Below, in pieces: positions 23,817 to 32,521 of a DNA stretch of 34,378 nucleotides. Position numbers and translations under genes: made by a program. This stretch comes from Acidobacteriota bacterium. GTDB taxonomy: Bacteria > Acidobacteriota > Terriglobia > Terriglobales > Acidobacteriaceae. Position 1 is the first letter of the stretch. Every line of letters begins with the position of its first letter. The stretch is taken from NCBI GenBank assembly GCA_003225055.1, contig QIAU01000173.1, forward strand, positions 1 through 34,378. Reading direction: 5' to 3'. A model generated the notes under the pieces. The model saw nothing but the letters and a program-made list of their open reading frames with translations, searched no databases and was not told where the DNA came from.

Positions 23817-24266
23817 ATGAAGCGGCGCATCCTCTTGGTTGATGATGACGTTGCTGTTCTGCTGACGCTGAAGGCCGTGCTCGAGATGCATGGTTTCGAA
23901 GTTCACACCGCGAATTCCGTCAACGACGCAGTCGAGAAGCTTAACGCCGGTATCTACCAGATGGTCATCACCGACATGCGTATGGAAACGGAAAACGCCG
24001 GCTGGCAGGTTGTGCGGGCCGCCAAGGACCAGGAGTACCGCCCGGCGACCGCAATCCTTACAGCTTACCCATCGATTGAAGACGACTGGCAGGAACGTGG
24101 CGCGCACTCGCTGCTGGTCAAGCCGGTTGGCACCAGGGATTTGGTTCGTCAGATCGAAGCCCTGCTGGTGAACCACGAAGACGAAAAACAGCGCAGTCGT
24201 GCCACTGAGTCTTTGTCTGCGGCCGAAGTTCCAACAGACCGAAAGGGAACAAGAAAGGCGGGCTGA
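23817..24266 (+). CDS. Single-domain (CheY-like) response regulator
   Basis: A 149-residue receiver protein from the ATG at 23817, preceded by AAAGAGG. It reads KRRILLVDDDVAVLLTLKAVL, then MVITDMRM with the phospho-acceptor Asp53, AILTAYP with Thr82, and SLLVKPVG with Lys102, all switch residues present. The last 35 residues are a charged tail without a DNA-binding domain. No histidine kinase is adjacent. It is divergent from mtaB, with a direct repeat ttcgcacctt twice in its leader (about 23767-23789). Confidence 0.9.
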   Translation: MKRRILLVDDDVAVLLTLKAVLEMHGFEVHTANSVNDAVEKLNAGIYQMVITDMRMETENAGWQVVRAAKDQEYRPATAILTAYPSIEDDWQERGAHSLLVKPVGTRDLVRQIEALLVNHEDEKQRSRATESLSAAEVPTDRKGTRKAG

Positions 24267-24327
24267 CACCTGGCACACGCGCCACATCGCCAATTAGGGC
24301 CCGGGAACAGCTTGGCTTCAGTTAAGC

Positions 24328-24645
24328 TTAGGCGCTGACTGCCGCTGTTCTCCGCTGCTGGAAGCATTCCCGGCAAAAAACCGGGCGTCCCTGAGTCGGC
24401 TTGAATGGTACGGTTGTTTCCTTGCCACACTGAGAACAGGTGGTGCGGGTTTCGACTTTGGCATAGCTCGGTCCGCCGCTAGCGGGAGGTGCCCCCAGCA
24501 CCGCCACCCGTTTTGCCTTGCAGGCCTTACACCGCTTCGGTTCGTTCTTAAACTGTTTATCGTGGAAAAACAGCTGTTCCCCGGCAGTGAAAATGAAATC
24601 GGCACCGCAATCGACGCACTTCAGTACCTTGTCCTGGAATTCCAT
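24328..24645 (-). CDS. Zinc-ribbon domain protein
   Basis: A 105-residue protein with two zinc ribbons. The first is DKVLKCVDCGADFIFTAGEQ, followed by FKNEPKRCKACKAKR (Cys10, 13, 39, 42). The second is TTCSQCGKETTVPF and PVFCRECF near the C-terminus. The first half is the probable-zinc-ribbon family with the FTAGEQ.F signature; the second is a CxxC...CxxC ribbon often fused to it. The role is unknown, perhaps RNA or protein binding. The stop lies 60 bases from the response regulator's end, and the two genes converge. It lies 3' of rpsU with a terminator between. Confidence 0.85.
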   Translation of the reverse strand: MEFQDKVLKCVDCGADFIFTAGEQLFFHDKQFKNEPKRCKACKAKRVAVLGAPPASGGPSYAKVETRTTCSQCGKETTVPFKPTQGRPVFCRECFQQRRTAAVSA

Positions 24646-24881
24646 TGAGAGATGCTCCCTTCACCCCATTCCCTGCGCACCCCACTCGGCGAAGAAAAAA
24701 CTAACACTCTCGCCGCGCCTGAGACGGCGCGGGGGTCCAACCACAACACCCCTCGATTGTTCCCTGGGTTCGGCCCGCCATGCGCCTTGCATGCATGGAT
24801 AAGTCCCGTGACATGAAAAATCAAAAGCCTTCGACTGCGACTGCTCTCCAGGGGCATGAAAAGGCTAGCTAGAAAGGGAAG

Positions 24882-24905
24882 GGGTCGCCAGCCGAATGGC
24901 GACCC
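24882..24905 (-). terminator. Terminator hairpin of rpsU
   Basis: A perfect 9-bp stem GGGTCGCCA-GCCGAA-TGGCGACCC lies 13 bases beyond the rpsU stop codon. On the minus strand it is followed by CCTTCCCTTTCT, a pyrimidine-rich but not pure T tail, so the terminator is plausible though not canonical. Confidence 0.65.
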
Positions 24906-24918
24906 TCGGACAACGAAC

Positions 24919-25116
24919 TTAGTCTTGTTCCTTGCGTGCCTTTTTGCGGCTACGCTTGCGCGCCAGTGCTTCCTTTACACGCTTTTTTTGGCCAGGCTTC
25001 AAGTAAAAGGAATGCCGCTTGACCTCCTTAATTATGTCTTCCTGCTGCACCTTGCGTTTGAAGCGCCGCAATGCGTTCTCAAGGGATTCGCCCTCTTGAA
25101 TTCTAACCTCCGCCAA
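24919..25116 (-). CDS. rpsU: 30S ribosomal protein S21, UUG start
   Basis: A 65-residue S21: AEVRIQEGESLENALRRFKR, KVQQEDIIKEVKRHSFYLKP, GQKKRVKEALARKRSRKKAR. The family sequence begins at a TTG codon (25114-25116), with a G-rich ribosome-binding stretch GGGGGGTG about 7 bases upstream. The next in-frame ATG, at 25245, would add 43 unrelated residues and lies upstream of the predicted promoter. An in-frame GTG three codons upstream is the alternative. S21 is a late-binding small-subunit protein that helps mRNA selection. It has its own promoter and terminator. Confidence 0.93.
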   Translation of the reverse strand: MAEVRIQEGESLENALRRFKRKVQQEDIIKEVKRHSFYLKPGQKKRVKEALARKRSRKKARKEQD

Positions 25117-25156
25117 ACGCCACACCCCCCCAACCGATCCTTTTTGGACCTTGTAG

Positions 25157-25184
25157 TTATTACAAGCTTCTACCCGATAGTCAA
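25157..25184 (-). promoter_or_regulatory. Putative promoter of rpsU
   Basis: The minus strand has TTGACT (25179-25184) and TAATAA (25157-25162) with a 16-base spacer, about 40 bases before the TTG start. A 6-bp inverted repeat CTTGTA-GTTAT-TACAAG (25150-25166) overlaps the -10 region and could be an operator. Confidence 0.6.
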
Positions 25185-25530
25185 GAGCTATATGACTGTA
25201 ACGCAGGAAAAAACCAGCTTCTGACTTACCCTCGCAGATTTCCAACTTCTTCGCCCGGTTCAGAAGATTATCCTCAAAGCGAACTAAATCTGTCTCGCAG
25301 CGGCTCTTAAGAAATTGGCAGGCCCCCGATAATAACCGGGGAAGTAATTGACGCCAAGGAGTTTATCACCTTGCAGGAGTTGTCCGACCGTGTTCAGAGA
25401 GCCCTGCTCGCCGGTAATACAGGTTTGTTTTTGCGGTTACGCAAGTCAAGGGTCGCAAATAGAAGCTCGCTCTTCAAACGGCTCGCGCGGGGAATCCGCT
25501 GCGCTAAGCGAAAATTGGCAGTTACGTAAT
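25185..25530. other. Intergenic region upstream of rpsU, no recognised gene
   Basis: About 350 bases. A plus-strand frame without ATG, from about 25347 to a TAA near 25529, reads VIDAKEFITLQELSDRVQRA and then a basic tail. It has coding-like composition in its first half but no start codon or known homologue that I recognise. Otherwise I see nothing. Confidence 0.35.
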
Positions 25531-25755
25531 CTAATCTGGTCCAACGAAGGGGTTGCGGCCATAACCTGGCAAGCGATCATTCAGCTCGTCATGGTCCGGG
25601 TTGGGATCGCCCAACACTCGGGCCTCTAGCGGTCGCCCGCTACCCATGGTGAAGACTCCAGAGATACGCCAGTCATGGAACAGGCTTTCCCAGAAACTCG
25701 TGACTGCGGGCAAACGGCTGCGGTTCAGCCAGCCCGGAGCAGACCAAGTCCGCAA
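25531..25755 (-). pseudogene. Relic of an Oar-like TonB-dependent receptor barrel
   Basis: The minus-strand frame reads SLFHDWRISGVFTMGSGRPL, LGDPNPDHDELNDRLPGYGR and NPFVGPD before a stop. This is the conserved segment near the C-terminus of acidobacterial Oar-like receptors (FTxGSGRP, DPNxDxxxxNDRLPGxxRNxFxGPD). The last barrel strands and the terminal aromatic residue are absent, as is everything upstream. It is a 75-codon fossil of a receptor of the same class as the intact one at the left of the window. Confidence 0.75.
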
Positions 25756-25853
25756 GATGGGTTGGCATCGGGTGCATTTCGGTTAGCCCTGCTTGGGCCT
25801 AAGCCTCAGGGCGTGCTATTTTCAATATCTTTAGCTCCCTGCGTTGAACCAGC

Positions 25854-26369
25854 ATGATTCGCTCCTACAAAGGCAGGACGCCCAGAGTCCCGGAGACCTG
25901 CTACGTGGACTCGTCGGCGCAGATCATTGGCGACGTCGAGCTAGGCGAGCATGCCAGTGTGTGGATGAACGCGGTGCTTCGCGGAGATGTTTATGCCATT
26001 CGGGTCGGCCACTACTCCAACATTCAGGATTGCAGCGTCCTGCACGGCATGAAAGAGAAGCATGGAGTCTTTATTGGCGACTACGTCACCGTCGGGCATT
26101 CCGTGACCCTGCATGGCTGCACCGTCGAAGACCGGTGCCTGATTGGCATGGGTGCCGTAATTCTGAACGGCGCGCGCATCGGTGCCGGGTCCATTATCGC
26201 GGCGGGGACTCTGATTCCGGAGGCAGCCGTCGTCGAACCAAACTCACTGTGGATGGGCTTGCCGGGAAAATTTCGACGCCACCTGGAAGAGACGGACCAG
26301 GAAATGATCCTGCTGCATGCACAGAATTACCTCGGCTACAAGGAATCGTACTTGCGGGAGATGAAGTAA
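25854..26369 (+). CDS. Gamma-carbonic anhydrase-like hexapeptide-repeat protein (YrdA/CaiE-type)
   Basis: A 171-residue left-handed beta-helix protein. Hexapeptide turns run from IIGDVELGEHASVWMNAVLRGD to LIGMGAVILNGARIGAGSII and IIAAGTLIPEAAVVEPNSLW. The metal ligands of the gamma-CA family are present in SVLHG and GHSVTLHGC (three His). The C-terminal helix is FRRHLEETDQEMI. Such proteins bind zinc or iron; carbonic anhydrase activity varies among them. It starts at the ATG at 25854 and lies 61 bases upstream of hisS on the same strand. Confidence 0.9.
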   Translation: MIRSYKGRTPRVPETCYVDSSAQIIGDVELGEHASVWMNAVLRGDVYAIRVGHYSNIQDCSVLHGMKEKHGVFIGDYVTVGHSVTLHGCTVEDRCLIGMGAVILNGARIGAGSIIAAGTLIPEAAVVEPNSLWMGLPGKFRRHLEETDQEMILLHAQNYLGYKESYLREMK

Positions 26370-26430
26370 TCGCTAGTCGGGAGTCAGCGCTAACGCTCGC
26401 CCGCGTCCCCCGACCTGCGACCTGAGGCCC

Positions 26431-27711
26431 ATGATCAAAGCCGTCCGCGGAACTCGTGACCTGCTCCCGCCCGACACGGCACTGTGGAACTTCGTCGAGG
26501 CTGCTGCCCGCGATGTTTTTCGCGCCTACAACTTCCAGGAAATCCGTACGCCCATCTTCGAAGAAACCCAGTTGTTCTCGCGCTCGGTGGGGGAGGAGAC
26601 AGATATCGTTTCCAAGGAGATGTTCACTTGGGAAGACCGAGGCCGCGCCCAGAGCGACAAAGGCCAGTCGCTAACGCTGCGTCCCGAAAACACGGCGGGC
26701 GTCGTGCGTGCATACGTTGAGCATAAGCTCTGGGAGCGGGGCCTGAACAAGCTCTACTACATCGGCCCACAGTTCCGCCGCGAACGTCCGCAGAAAGGCC
26801 GCTATCGCCAGTTTTATCAGATTGGCGCGGAGGTGATCGGTCCGCCTACTGCGGGCAGCGAATCCCCAGCCCGAGATGCCGAGATCATCGAACTGCTGGC
26901 CACGTTTCTCGACCGCCTCGGCATAGCCGGCTGGAACCTGGAATTGAACTCGGTGGGCTGCCCGAACGACCGCGCCTCGTTCAATGAGGCCCTGCGCAAG
27001 GCGCTTCGACCGGTCGTTTCCAAAATGTGTGCCGACTGCCAGCGCCGTGCCGTGACGAATCCTTTGCGTGTATTTGATTGCAAGGTCCCGGAAGACCAGC
27101 CGATCATCGCGAAGCTGCCCCGCATCAGCCAGTTTCTCGATGAACCTTGCCGCAAGCACTTTCGAGAACTGCAGGGAATTCTAAACTCGGTAGGTGTCCC
27201 GTTCGCGATCAATGATCGCTTGGTTCGCGGGCTGGATTACTACACGCGCACTGCGTTCGAGTTCACGCATGGCGCGCTGGGTGCACAGAATGCCGTTCTC
27301 GGGGGCGGCCGTTACGATGGCTTGTCGGAATCTCTAGGAGGACCGAGCGCTCCCGGTATTGGTTTCGCGATCGGCGAGGATCGGCTGGTCATGTCACTGA
27401 AAGAATCAGCCGAACCGGTGTTGCGCAGGCCGGACGTTTACATTGCGCCGCTCGGCCCGGGTATGAACCGCGAAGCTGCGCGCTTGGCGCGGGAACTGCG
27501 GCGCCATGACCTGGTCGTAGAACTCGGCGATGAGAGCTTCCGTCTGAAAAAGTCCTTCGAGACGGCCACCAGGGTAGGGGCAAAGTTTACGTTGATTGTC
27601 GGGGAGAATGAAGTTAAGGCCGATTCCTTCGCAGTCAAGAATCTTGAAACTGGCGAGCAGGTGTCGGTTCGACGCCAGGAACTGGTAGCCAGGATACAAT
27701 CTGACCGTTGA
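26431..27711 (+). CDS. hisS: Histidine--tRNA ligase
   Basis: A 426-residue class II synthetase. It begins IKAVRGTRDLLPPDTALW. Motif 1 region RTPIFEETQLFSRSVGEETD, motif 2 LRPENTAGVVRAY with QFRRERPQKGRYRQFYQIGAE, the His-specific LVRGLDYYTRTAFEF and GGGRYDGL, and motif 3 GIGFAIGEDRL are all present. The C-terminal anticodon-binding domain starts at VYIAPLGPG. A complete enzyme of usual length. tRNA-His itself is encoded elsewhere in this window. Confidence 0.97.
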   Translation: MIKAVRGTRDLLPPDTALWNFVEAAARDVFRAYNFQEIRTPIFEETQLFSRSVGEETDIVSKEMFTWEDRGRAQSDKGQSLTLRPENTAGVVRAYVEHKLWERGLNKLYYIGPQFRRERPQKGRYRQFYQIGAEVIGPPTAGSESPARDAEIIELLATFLDRLGIAGWNLELNSVGCPNDRASFNEALRKALRPVVSKMCADCQRRAVTNPLRVFDCKVPEDQPIIAKLPRISQFLDEPCRKHFRELQGILNSVGVPFAINDRLVRGLDYYTRTAFEFTHGALGAQNAVLGGGRYDGLSESLGGPSAPGIGFAIGEDRLVMSLKESAEPVLRRPDVYIAPLGPGMNREAARLARELRRHDLVVELGDESFRLKKSFETATRVGAKFTLIVGENEVKADSFAVKNLETGEQVSVRRQELVARIQSDR

Positions 27712-27787
27712 GGATCTGTCGGCGTGAGCACAGCGAAGAATCTATGCAGTTTCCCGCTGTGCTCAACTCCGAGTATGTGGAGGTGTT

Positions 27788-28273
27788 ATGACAATGCGCC
27801 TATCCTGTCTGGTGCTATTCATTCTCGCTATCGCACTATCGGGCTATTGCCGAGACGCCGGCTTCCAAGCGACCCAGGGTCAGTTGCCGCCGCAATCTGC
27901 CCTCCAGCAGAGGCTGATCAACGCGGAAAAAAACTTGCTTGACGCCTTTGAACGGAGCGATATCGCGAACATCCGAAATGCGGTCAGCGACGATTTTTAT
28001 GCTATTGGCACCAACGGTGACAATTACGGGAGGGCCGACTTGCTGGAAGGCCTTCATGAGGATCGAAGCCGAGCGAAGACAAAGCCCATTCTTTATTTTG
28101 TCCAGGCCGTCCCCTTGAACGACGGCGCGGTTGTGGTGACTTACGACGCTGTTTTCCCCGGACACCATCCCCGCTATCAGCACGTAAGCAGCACGTGGGT
28201 GAAAGAAGGAGACCAGTGGAAGCTAAAATTTCAACAGTCCACCCCCAATCTCTGGAGCGCGAACGATCTGTAA
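27788..28273 (+). CDS. Secreted DUF4440 / NTF2-like protein
   Basis: A 161-residue protein from the ATG at 27788, with GGAGGTGTT just upstream. Residues 1 to about 22 are a signal peptide (RLSCLVLFILAIALSGYC; the Cys could be a lipobox but its context is weak). The mature part is an NTF2-like DUF4440 domain: RLINAEKNLLDAFERSD, VSDDFYAIGTNGDNYGRADL, then VVVTYDAVF and STWVKEGDQWKLKFQQSTP. The family is structurally known but functionally diverse. It sits between hisS and aspS and is probably not part of a tight operon. Confidence 0.85.
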   Translation: MTMRLSCLVLFILAIALSGYCRDAGFQATQGQLPPQSALQQRLINAEKNLLDAFERSDIANIRNAVSDDFYAIGTNGDNYGRADLLEGLHEDRSRAKTKPILYFVQAVPLNDGAVVVTYDAVFPGHHPRYQHVSSTWVKEGDQWKLKFQQSTPNLWSANDL

Positions 28274-28395
28274 TGCCGTCAGGGGTCGTTGGTCCTTGAC
28301 ACGCCCGGCATTCCGACATGGTTTTGAGAGTTAGTAACGCACTCTTCAATTCACAGGAATTCTGAGCCAATTCCCCAAAATTCCCGGAGCCAGGG

Positions 28396-28423
28396 CAAGG
28401 ACCAAGGACCAAGGACCAACGAC
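28396..28423 (+). repeat. Heptamer tandem repeat CAAGGAC
   Basis: CAAGGAC occurs three times in tandem followed by CAACGAC (28396-28423), in the gap before aspS. It is a simple intergenic repeat of a type also hinted at by the ctgatccctgaccacgacc stretch before mutL. Confidence 0.75.
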
Positions 28424-28479
28424 CAATTTATAATTCCTGATTTGGCTCCGAGCCCTATTCCCCTAGACAAGGAAGACCT

Positions 28480-30294
28480 TTGCTCGACTTTTTAGGCGAG
28501 TTGCAACGTACGCATACCTGCGGTGCCCTCCGCGTCTCTGACGCCGGCCGGAAGGCGGTGCTCATGGGCTGGGTTAACCGCCGCCGCGACCTCGGAAGTC
28601 TTATCTTCATTGACGTTCGCGACCGCACCGGCGCAACCCAGGTGGTCTTTGACCGGGAGCGGAATCCTGCGCTGCATGACAAGGCTGAAGTTCTGCGCAA
28701 CGAGTATGTCGTCGCCGCTATCGGTACGGTGAAGAAGCGCGATCCCAACACTGTCAACAAGAACATTCCGACCGGCGAAGTTGAGCTCGTGGCCGACGAA
28801 CTCCGCATCCTCAACCAAGCCAAGCAGCCGCCATTCCTGCCCAGCGAAACAGTTCTGCCCAACGAGGAGATGCGGTTGAAGTACCGCTACATCGACCTGC
28901 GCCGCGACGCCATGCAGTTCAATATCGAACTGCGTCATAAGGTAGCCATGGCGATCCGCGGCTACCTGTCTGCGAAGGGCTTTTTCGAGATCGAGACGCC
29001 CTTCATGACCCGGTCTACCCCGGAAGGCGCGCGCGACTACCTTGTTCCCAGTCGAGTACAGCCCGGCTCCTTCTACGCACTGCCGCAGTCGCCACAATTG
29101 TTCAAGCAGATTTTGATGATCTCGGGCTTCGACAAATATTTTCAGATCGTTCGCTGCTTCCGTGACGAAGACTTGCGCGCTGACCGCCAGCCGGAATTTA
29201 CGCAAATTGATTTGGAGATGTCCTATCCCCAGCCCGACCGCGTATACGAAGTGGTGGAAGGCTTTCTGACCGCTGCCTTCAAGGCAGCCGGATTCCAGAT
29301 CAAGACGCCGTTTCCCCGCATGACCTATGACGAAGCCATCCGTTTGTACGGTAGCGACAAGCCCGACCTGCGTCTGCCCCCGATGACCGACGTGCGCGAC
29401 ACCTTTGCGCAAGAGAACTTGTCGAACCTGGCTGTAAGCGCGAGCTCGCCGATTGTTGCGATTTGTATTCCGAAAGTCGGGGAGCTTTCACGCAAGGAAC
29501 GCGACGACATCAAGCCGCTCTTTAGCGGTAGGGGCAACGCCAAGCTCTTCGAGGACTTCAAACGCTTGGAGAAATCTTTCCCAGAAACTGCCGCCAAGAT
29601 CCGTGAAAAAAGCGGCGCGCAGCCGGAGGACCTAATCGTGATCGTCGCCGCTGACAGTAAGCCCGCTACTCATCCTTCCGAGGGCGGCGTAAAGCCCGAA
29701 GTCAAGCAGCACGATCACGCGGTCTATACGGCTGCCGGCCTGCTGCGTGTGGCGCTGGCGCAAAGGTATGCCGCGCAGCATGGAGCGTTCGTCCGCCGAG
29801 ACTTTCGCTTCTTGTGGGTGACCGATTTTCCCATGTTCGAGTGGGACGAGCAAGGGAAGCGCTGGGCCGCCGCCCACCACCCCTTCACGTCGCCCCATGA
29901 GCGGGACATGGACAAACTCCAATCCGATCCGGCTTCAGTCCGTGCTCTCGCCTATGATGTGGTGCTGAACGGCACTGAGCTCGGTTCCGGCTCGATTCGT
30001 ATCCATCGCCAGGATATTCAGCGAACGATTTTCCACGCGCTTGGCATGACCGAGGAGGAAGCCCACACGCGCTTCGGATTTTTTTTAGAAGCGCTGGAGT
30101 ATGGCACGCCTCCCCACGGCGGCATTGCGCTTGGCTTGGATCGCATTGTGATGATCCTGGCCGGCGCAGAGAGCCTGCGAGAAGTGATACCGTTTCCCAA
30201 GACCGCGCGCGCGGTGGATCTGATGGTGGATGCACCAACCCCGGTCAGTGAGGCTCAATTGAAAGAGCTGGGCATACAGGTCAAGAAGAACTAG
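28480..30294 (+). CDS. aspS: Aspartate--tRNA ligase, UUG start
   Basis: A 604-residue bacterial-type AspRS. The N-terminal OB anticodon domain reads [24 protein letters not shown]. The class II core has [20 protein letters not shown] in the form [19 protein letters not shown], then [40 protein letters not shown] and motif 3 [17 protein letters not shown]. The bacterial GAD insertion lies in the middle (about 290-430). The start is the TTG at 28480 ([15 protein letters not shown]), with AAGGA about 8 bases before; no ATG fits the conserved beginning. Whether it is discriminating or also charges tRNA-Asn cannot be judged here. Confidence 0.97.
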   Translation: MLDFLGELQRTHTCGALRVSDAGRKAVLMGWVNRRRDLGSLIFIDVRDRTGATQVVFDRERNPALHDKAEVLRNEYVVAAIGTVKKRDPNTVNKNIPTGEVELVADELRILNQAKQPPFLPSETVLPNEEMRLKYRYIDLRRDAMQFNIELRHKVAMAIRGYLSAKGFFEIETPFMTRSTPEGARDYLVPSRVQPGSFYALPQSPQLFKQILMISGFDKYFQIVRCFRDEDLRADRQPEFTQIDLEMSYPQPDRVYEVVEGFLTAAFKAAGFQIKTPFPRMTYDEAIRLYGSDKPDLRLPPMTDVRDTFAQENLSNLAVSASSPIVAICIPKVGELSRKERDDIKPLFSGRGNAKLFEDFKRLEKSFPETAAKIREKSGAQPEDLIVIVAADSKPATHPSEGGVKPEVKQHDHAVYTAAGLLRVALAQRYAAQHGAFVRRDFRFLWVTDFPMFEWDEQGKRWAAAHHPFTSPHERDMDKLQSDPASVRALAYDVVLNGTELGSGSIRIHRQDIQRTIFHALGMTEEEAHTRFGFFLEALEYGTPPHGGIALGLDRIVMILAGAESLREVIPFPKTARAVDLMVDAPTPVSEAQLKELGIQVKKN

Positions 30295-30356
30295 CCACGG
30301 ACTTTTTCACCGACAGGGTTGAGGCGATTGGTTCTGATCCGTCCCAATCCGTGGCT
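30293..30356. repeat. Inverted repeat after aspS
   Basis: AGCCACGGA (30293-30301) is the exact reverse complement of TCCGTGGCT (30348-30356), with a 46-base loop. It starts within the aspS stop codon and could act in transcript end formation or stability; no T-run follows. Confidence 0.5.
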
Positions 30357-30420
30357 GCTTTTGCGTTCCTGGCCTGCATCTGCGAAACTGACCATTAGCC
30401 ACTGATCCCTGACCACGACC

Positions 30421-32373
30421 ATGGCGCGCATCCACGTCCTCTCCGAAGCCGTCGCCAATACGATCGCCGCCGGCGAGGTGGTCGAGCGCCCTGCCTCCGT
30501 GGTCAAGGAACTCCTGGAAAACGCCCTGGATGCCGGCGCCTCCCGGATCAAGATCCAGGTCGAAGCCGGAGGCAAGAAACGCATCCAGATCACCGACAAT
30601 GGTTGCGGCATGGTTCGCGATGACGCGCTGCTTGCCTTCGAGCGCCATGCCACTTCCAAGATCAAAAATGCCGAAGACCTGCTGCGTGTGACGACGCTTG
30701 GTTTCCGCGGAGAAGCCCTGCCTTCGATTGCTTCAGTCTCGCGGCTCCGCCTGGAAACCCGTGCTGCCGAGGATCCCGCAGGGACCGTGGTCGAGATTAA
30801 CGGCGGCAAGATTTTCAAAGTCGAGGAGGCTGGCCTGCCGTTGGGCACCTCGATCACGGTTCGAGACCTTTTCTTCAATACGCCGGCCCGAAAAAAATTT
30901 CTGAAGTCCGAATCCACAGAATTGTCACACATCGCCTCGCTGGTCACGCCTTATGCCCTGGCACACCCTGGTAAGCAATTTGAGCTGCACTCGACGACAA
31001 ATGCCCTGTTGATTGCTGCGCCTGTCTCCAGCCCCAGCGAACGCGTATACCAGGTCTTTGGCAAGGACACGCTCGAACAGCTTCTGCCGGTCACGGCCGC
31101 AATCCTGCTGGAGAGAATAGGCCTGCCGCAACCGCCGCCCTGGAAGCGGCAGGGGCTCGAAGACGAGGAACCGTCTGCGCCGGGAGAACTCCGCGTCCAC
31201 GGCTTCGCCTCGAAACCCGAGATTCAGAAGCTGAATCGCAACTCAATCTTTGTTTTTGTGAATGGGCGACTTATTCGCGATCGCATCATCCAGCACGCTT
31301 TGACTGAGGCTTACCGCAACATCCTCCCGGCAAGCGTCTTTCCCGTCGTGCTGCTGTTTCTGGAGATGCCCAGCGCGGAAGTTGACGTCAACGTCCATCC
31401 TTCTAAGACCGAAGTTCGTTTCCGGCAGCAGACAGTGATTCACGATTTCGTGCGCGACACGGTTCGGGCTGCCCTCATGAAATCGCGCCCGGTTCCGCAG
31501 TTCACGACGGAAATCAACGCGCATCCCACGGCGGCTCCTGGTTTTGGCCCCGGATCGCGAGTCCCCGAGCCGACGCAGCCTTGGCGTGCGCTCTACGAAC
31601 CCGCCCCGAGCGAAGGGTGGGCGCTGACTGCCCCCTTCTCACAACCTACGACTGAAGGCTTCCGCTTTGAAGGTGGAATCGCGGTGGAAGCCAGCGCCGC
31701 TGTCTCGCTCGCCCGGGCACCGCGACCGATTCCGGATGACGGCTGCGTTCCACCTATGCCCGACGAGCCCGAACCCAGTTCATTGGCGCCGTCGCTCGGC
31801 TCGCTAAAGCCGCTAGGCCAGATTCGGAATTCGTTCATTCTCGCCGTGAATGGGGATGGCCTGTGGATCGTGGATCAGCACGTGGCTCACGAGCGCGTGC
31901 TGTTCGAAAAAGTTCTGAAGCAGCGCTCGGCTCGGAAAGTCGAGAGCCAGCGCCTCTTGATGCCTTTACTCGTCGAGCTAACGCCCGCCCAGCAGGCTGT
32001 CTTTGCCGAGATTTCCGGCGAACTTCAGCTCAATGGCTTCGAGGCCGAACCTTTTGGCAAGCGGACTGTTGCCATAAAAATCGCGCCCGCCGGTTTGGAA
32101 GCTTCTCAGATTGAGCATATGTTGCACGAGTTGCTCGACCAGTTCTCCCGGGAAGAGCAGAACCTGAATATGGAAATGGTGCGCAACCGTGTTGCCGCCT
32201 CGATCGCCTGTCACGCCGCCATCAAGGTCAACATGCCTTTGGAGCAGAACAAAATGGAGTGGCTGCTGGCGGAGCTCGCCAAGACCGACTGCCCGATGAC
32301 CTGTCCTCACGGTCGCCCGGTGGTCCTGCGCTACTCGATGAAAGAGATTCAGCGGGCGTTCAAGAGGATCTGA
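30421..32373 (+). CDS. mutL: DNA mismatch repair protein MutL (endonuclease-type)
   Basis: A 650-residue MutL. The GHKL ATPase motifs are intact: VVKELLENALDAGA, ITDNGCGM, RHATSKI and GFRGEALPSIASVSRL. The transducer domain includes FVNGRLIRDRIIQHAL and VDVNVHPSKTEVRF. A Pro-rich linker (about 360-460) leads to the C-terminal dimerisation/endonuclease domain. There the metal motif is DQHVAHERVLFE (from Asp485), matching DQHAxxExxxxE except Ala to Val. ACHAAIKVN and CPHGRPVV complete the site. It is therefore the nicking type found in bacteria without MutH. It follows aspS and precedes an AlkZ-related gene on the same strand. Confidence 0.97.
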   Translation: MARIHVLSEAVANTIAAGEVVERPASVVKELLENALDAGASRIKIQVEAGGKKRIQITDNGCGMVRDDALLAFERHATSKIKNAEDLLRVTTLGFRGEALPSIASVSRLRLETRAAEDPAGTVVEINGGKIFKVEEAGLPLGTSITVRDLFFNTPARKKFLKSESTELSHIASLVTPYALAHPGKQFELHSTTNALLIAAPVSSPSERVYQVFGKDTLEQLLPVTAAILLERIGLPQPPPWKRQGLEDEEPSAPGELRVHGFASKPEIQKLNRNSIFVFVNGRLIRDRIIQHALTEAYRNILPASVFPVVLLFLEMPSAEVDVNVHPSKTEVRFRQQTVIHDFVRDTVRAALMKSRPVPQFTTEINAHPTAAPGFGPGSRVPEPTQPWRALYEPAPSEGWALTAPFSQPTTEGFRFEGGIAVEASAAVSLARAPRPIPDDGCVPPMPDEPEPSSLAPSLGSLKPLGQIRNSFILAVNGDGLWIVDQHVAHERVLFEKVLKQRSARKVESQRLLMPLLVELTPAQQAVFAEISGELQLNGFEAEPFGKRTVAIKIAPAGLEASQIEHMLHELLDQFSREEQNLNMEMVRNRVAASIACHAAIKVNMPLEQNKMEWLLAELAKTDCPMTCPHGRPVVLRYSMKEIQRAFKRI

Positions 32374-32375
32374 AC

Positions 32376-32486
32376 GCATTTAGCACTGGGCTTAGCATTT
32401 GGCCGGCAAAGGTCCATGCTGGCACCTGCAGGGAAGTTCAGGGGCTTGAGGGGCTCAATAAGTGCCCAGTGCGAATGGGTAAATGC
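32376..32486. repeat. Interrupted inverted repeat between mutL and the AlkZ-related gene
   Basis: GCATTTAGCACTGGGC (32376-32391) pairs with GCCCAGTGC (32464-32472) and, after a 7-base bulge, TAAATGC (32480-32486). This makes a 9-bp plus 7-bp stem with a 72-base loop. The loop contains another agcattt copy. It could be a terminator/attenuator structure or a small mobile repeat. Confidence 0.55.
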
Positions 32487-32521
32487 TGAGTTCCCAGGCG
32501 CGCTGTGTTCTAATCAAATAC

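Noticed and set aside
28396-28423. CAAGGAC heptamers considered as the start of a CRISPR array
   Set aside because: The units are directly adjacent with no spacers; it is a simple tandem repeat. No CRISPR array or cas gene is seen in the window.
28492-29412. 306-codon minus-strand frame opposite aspS
   Set aside because: Antisense shadow caused by GC-rich codon use in aspS.
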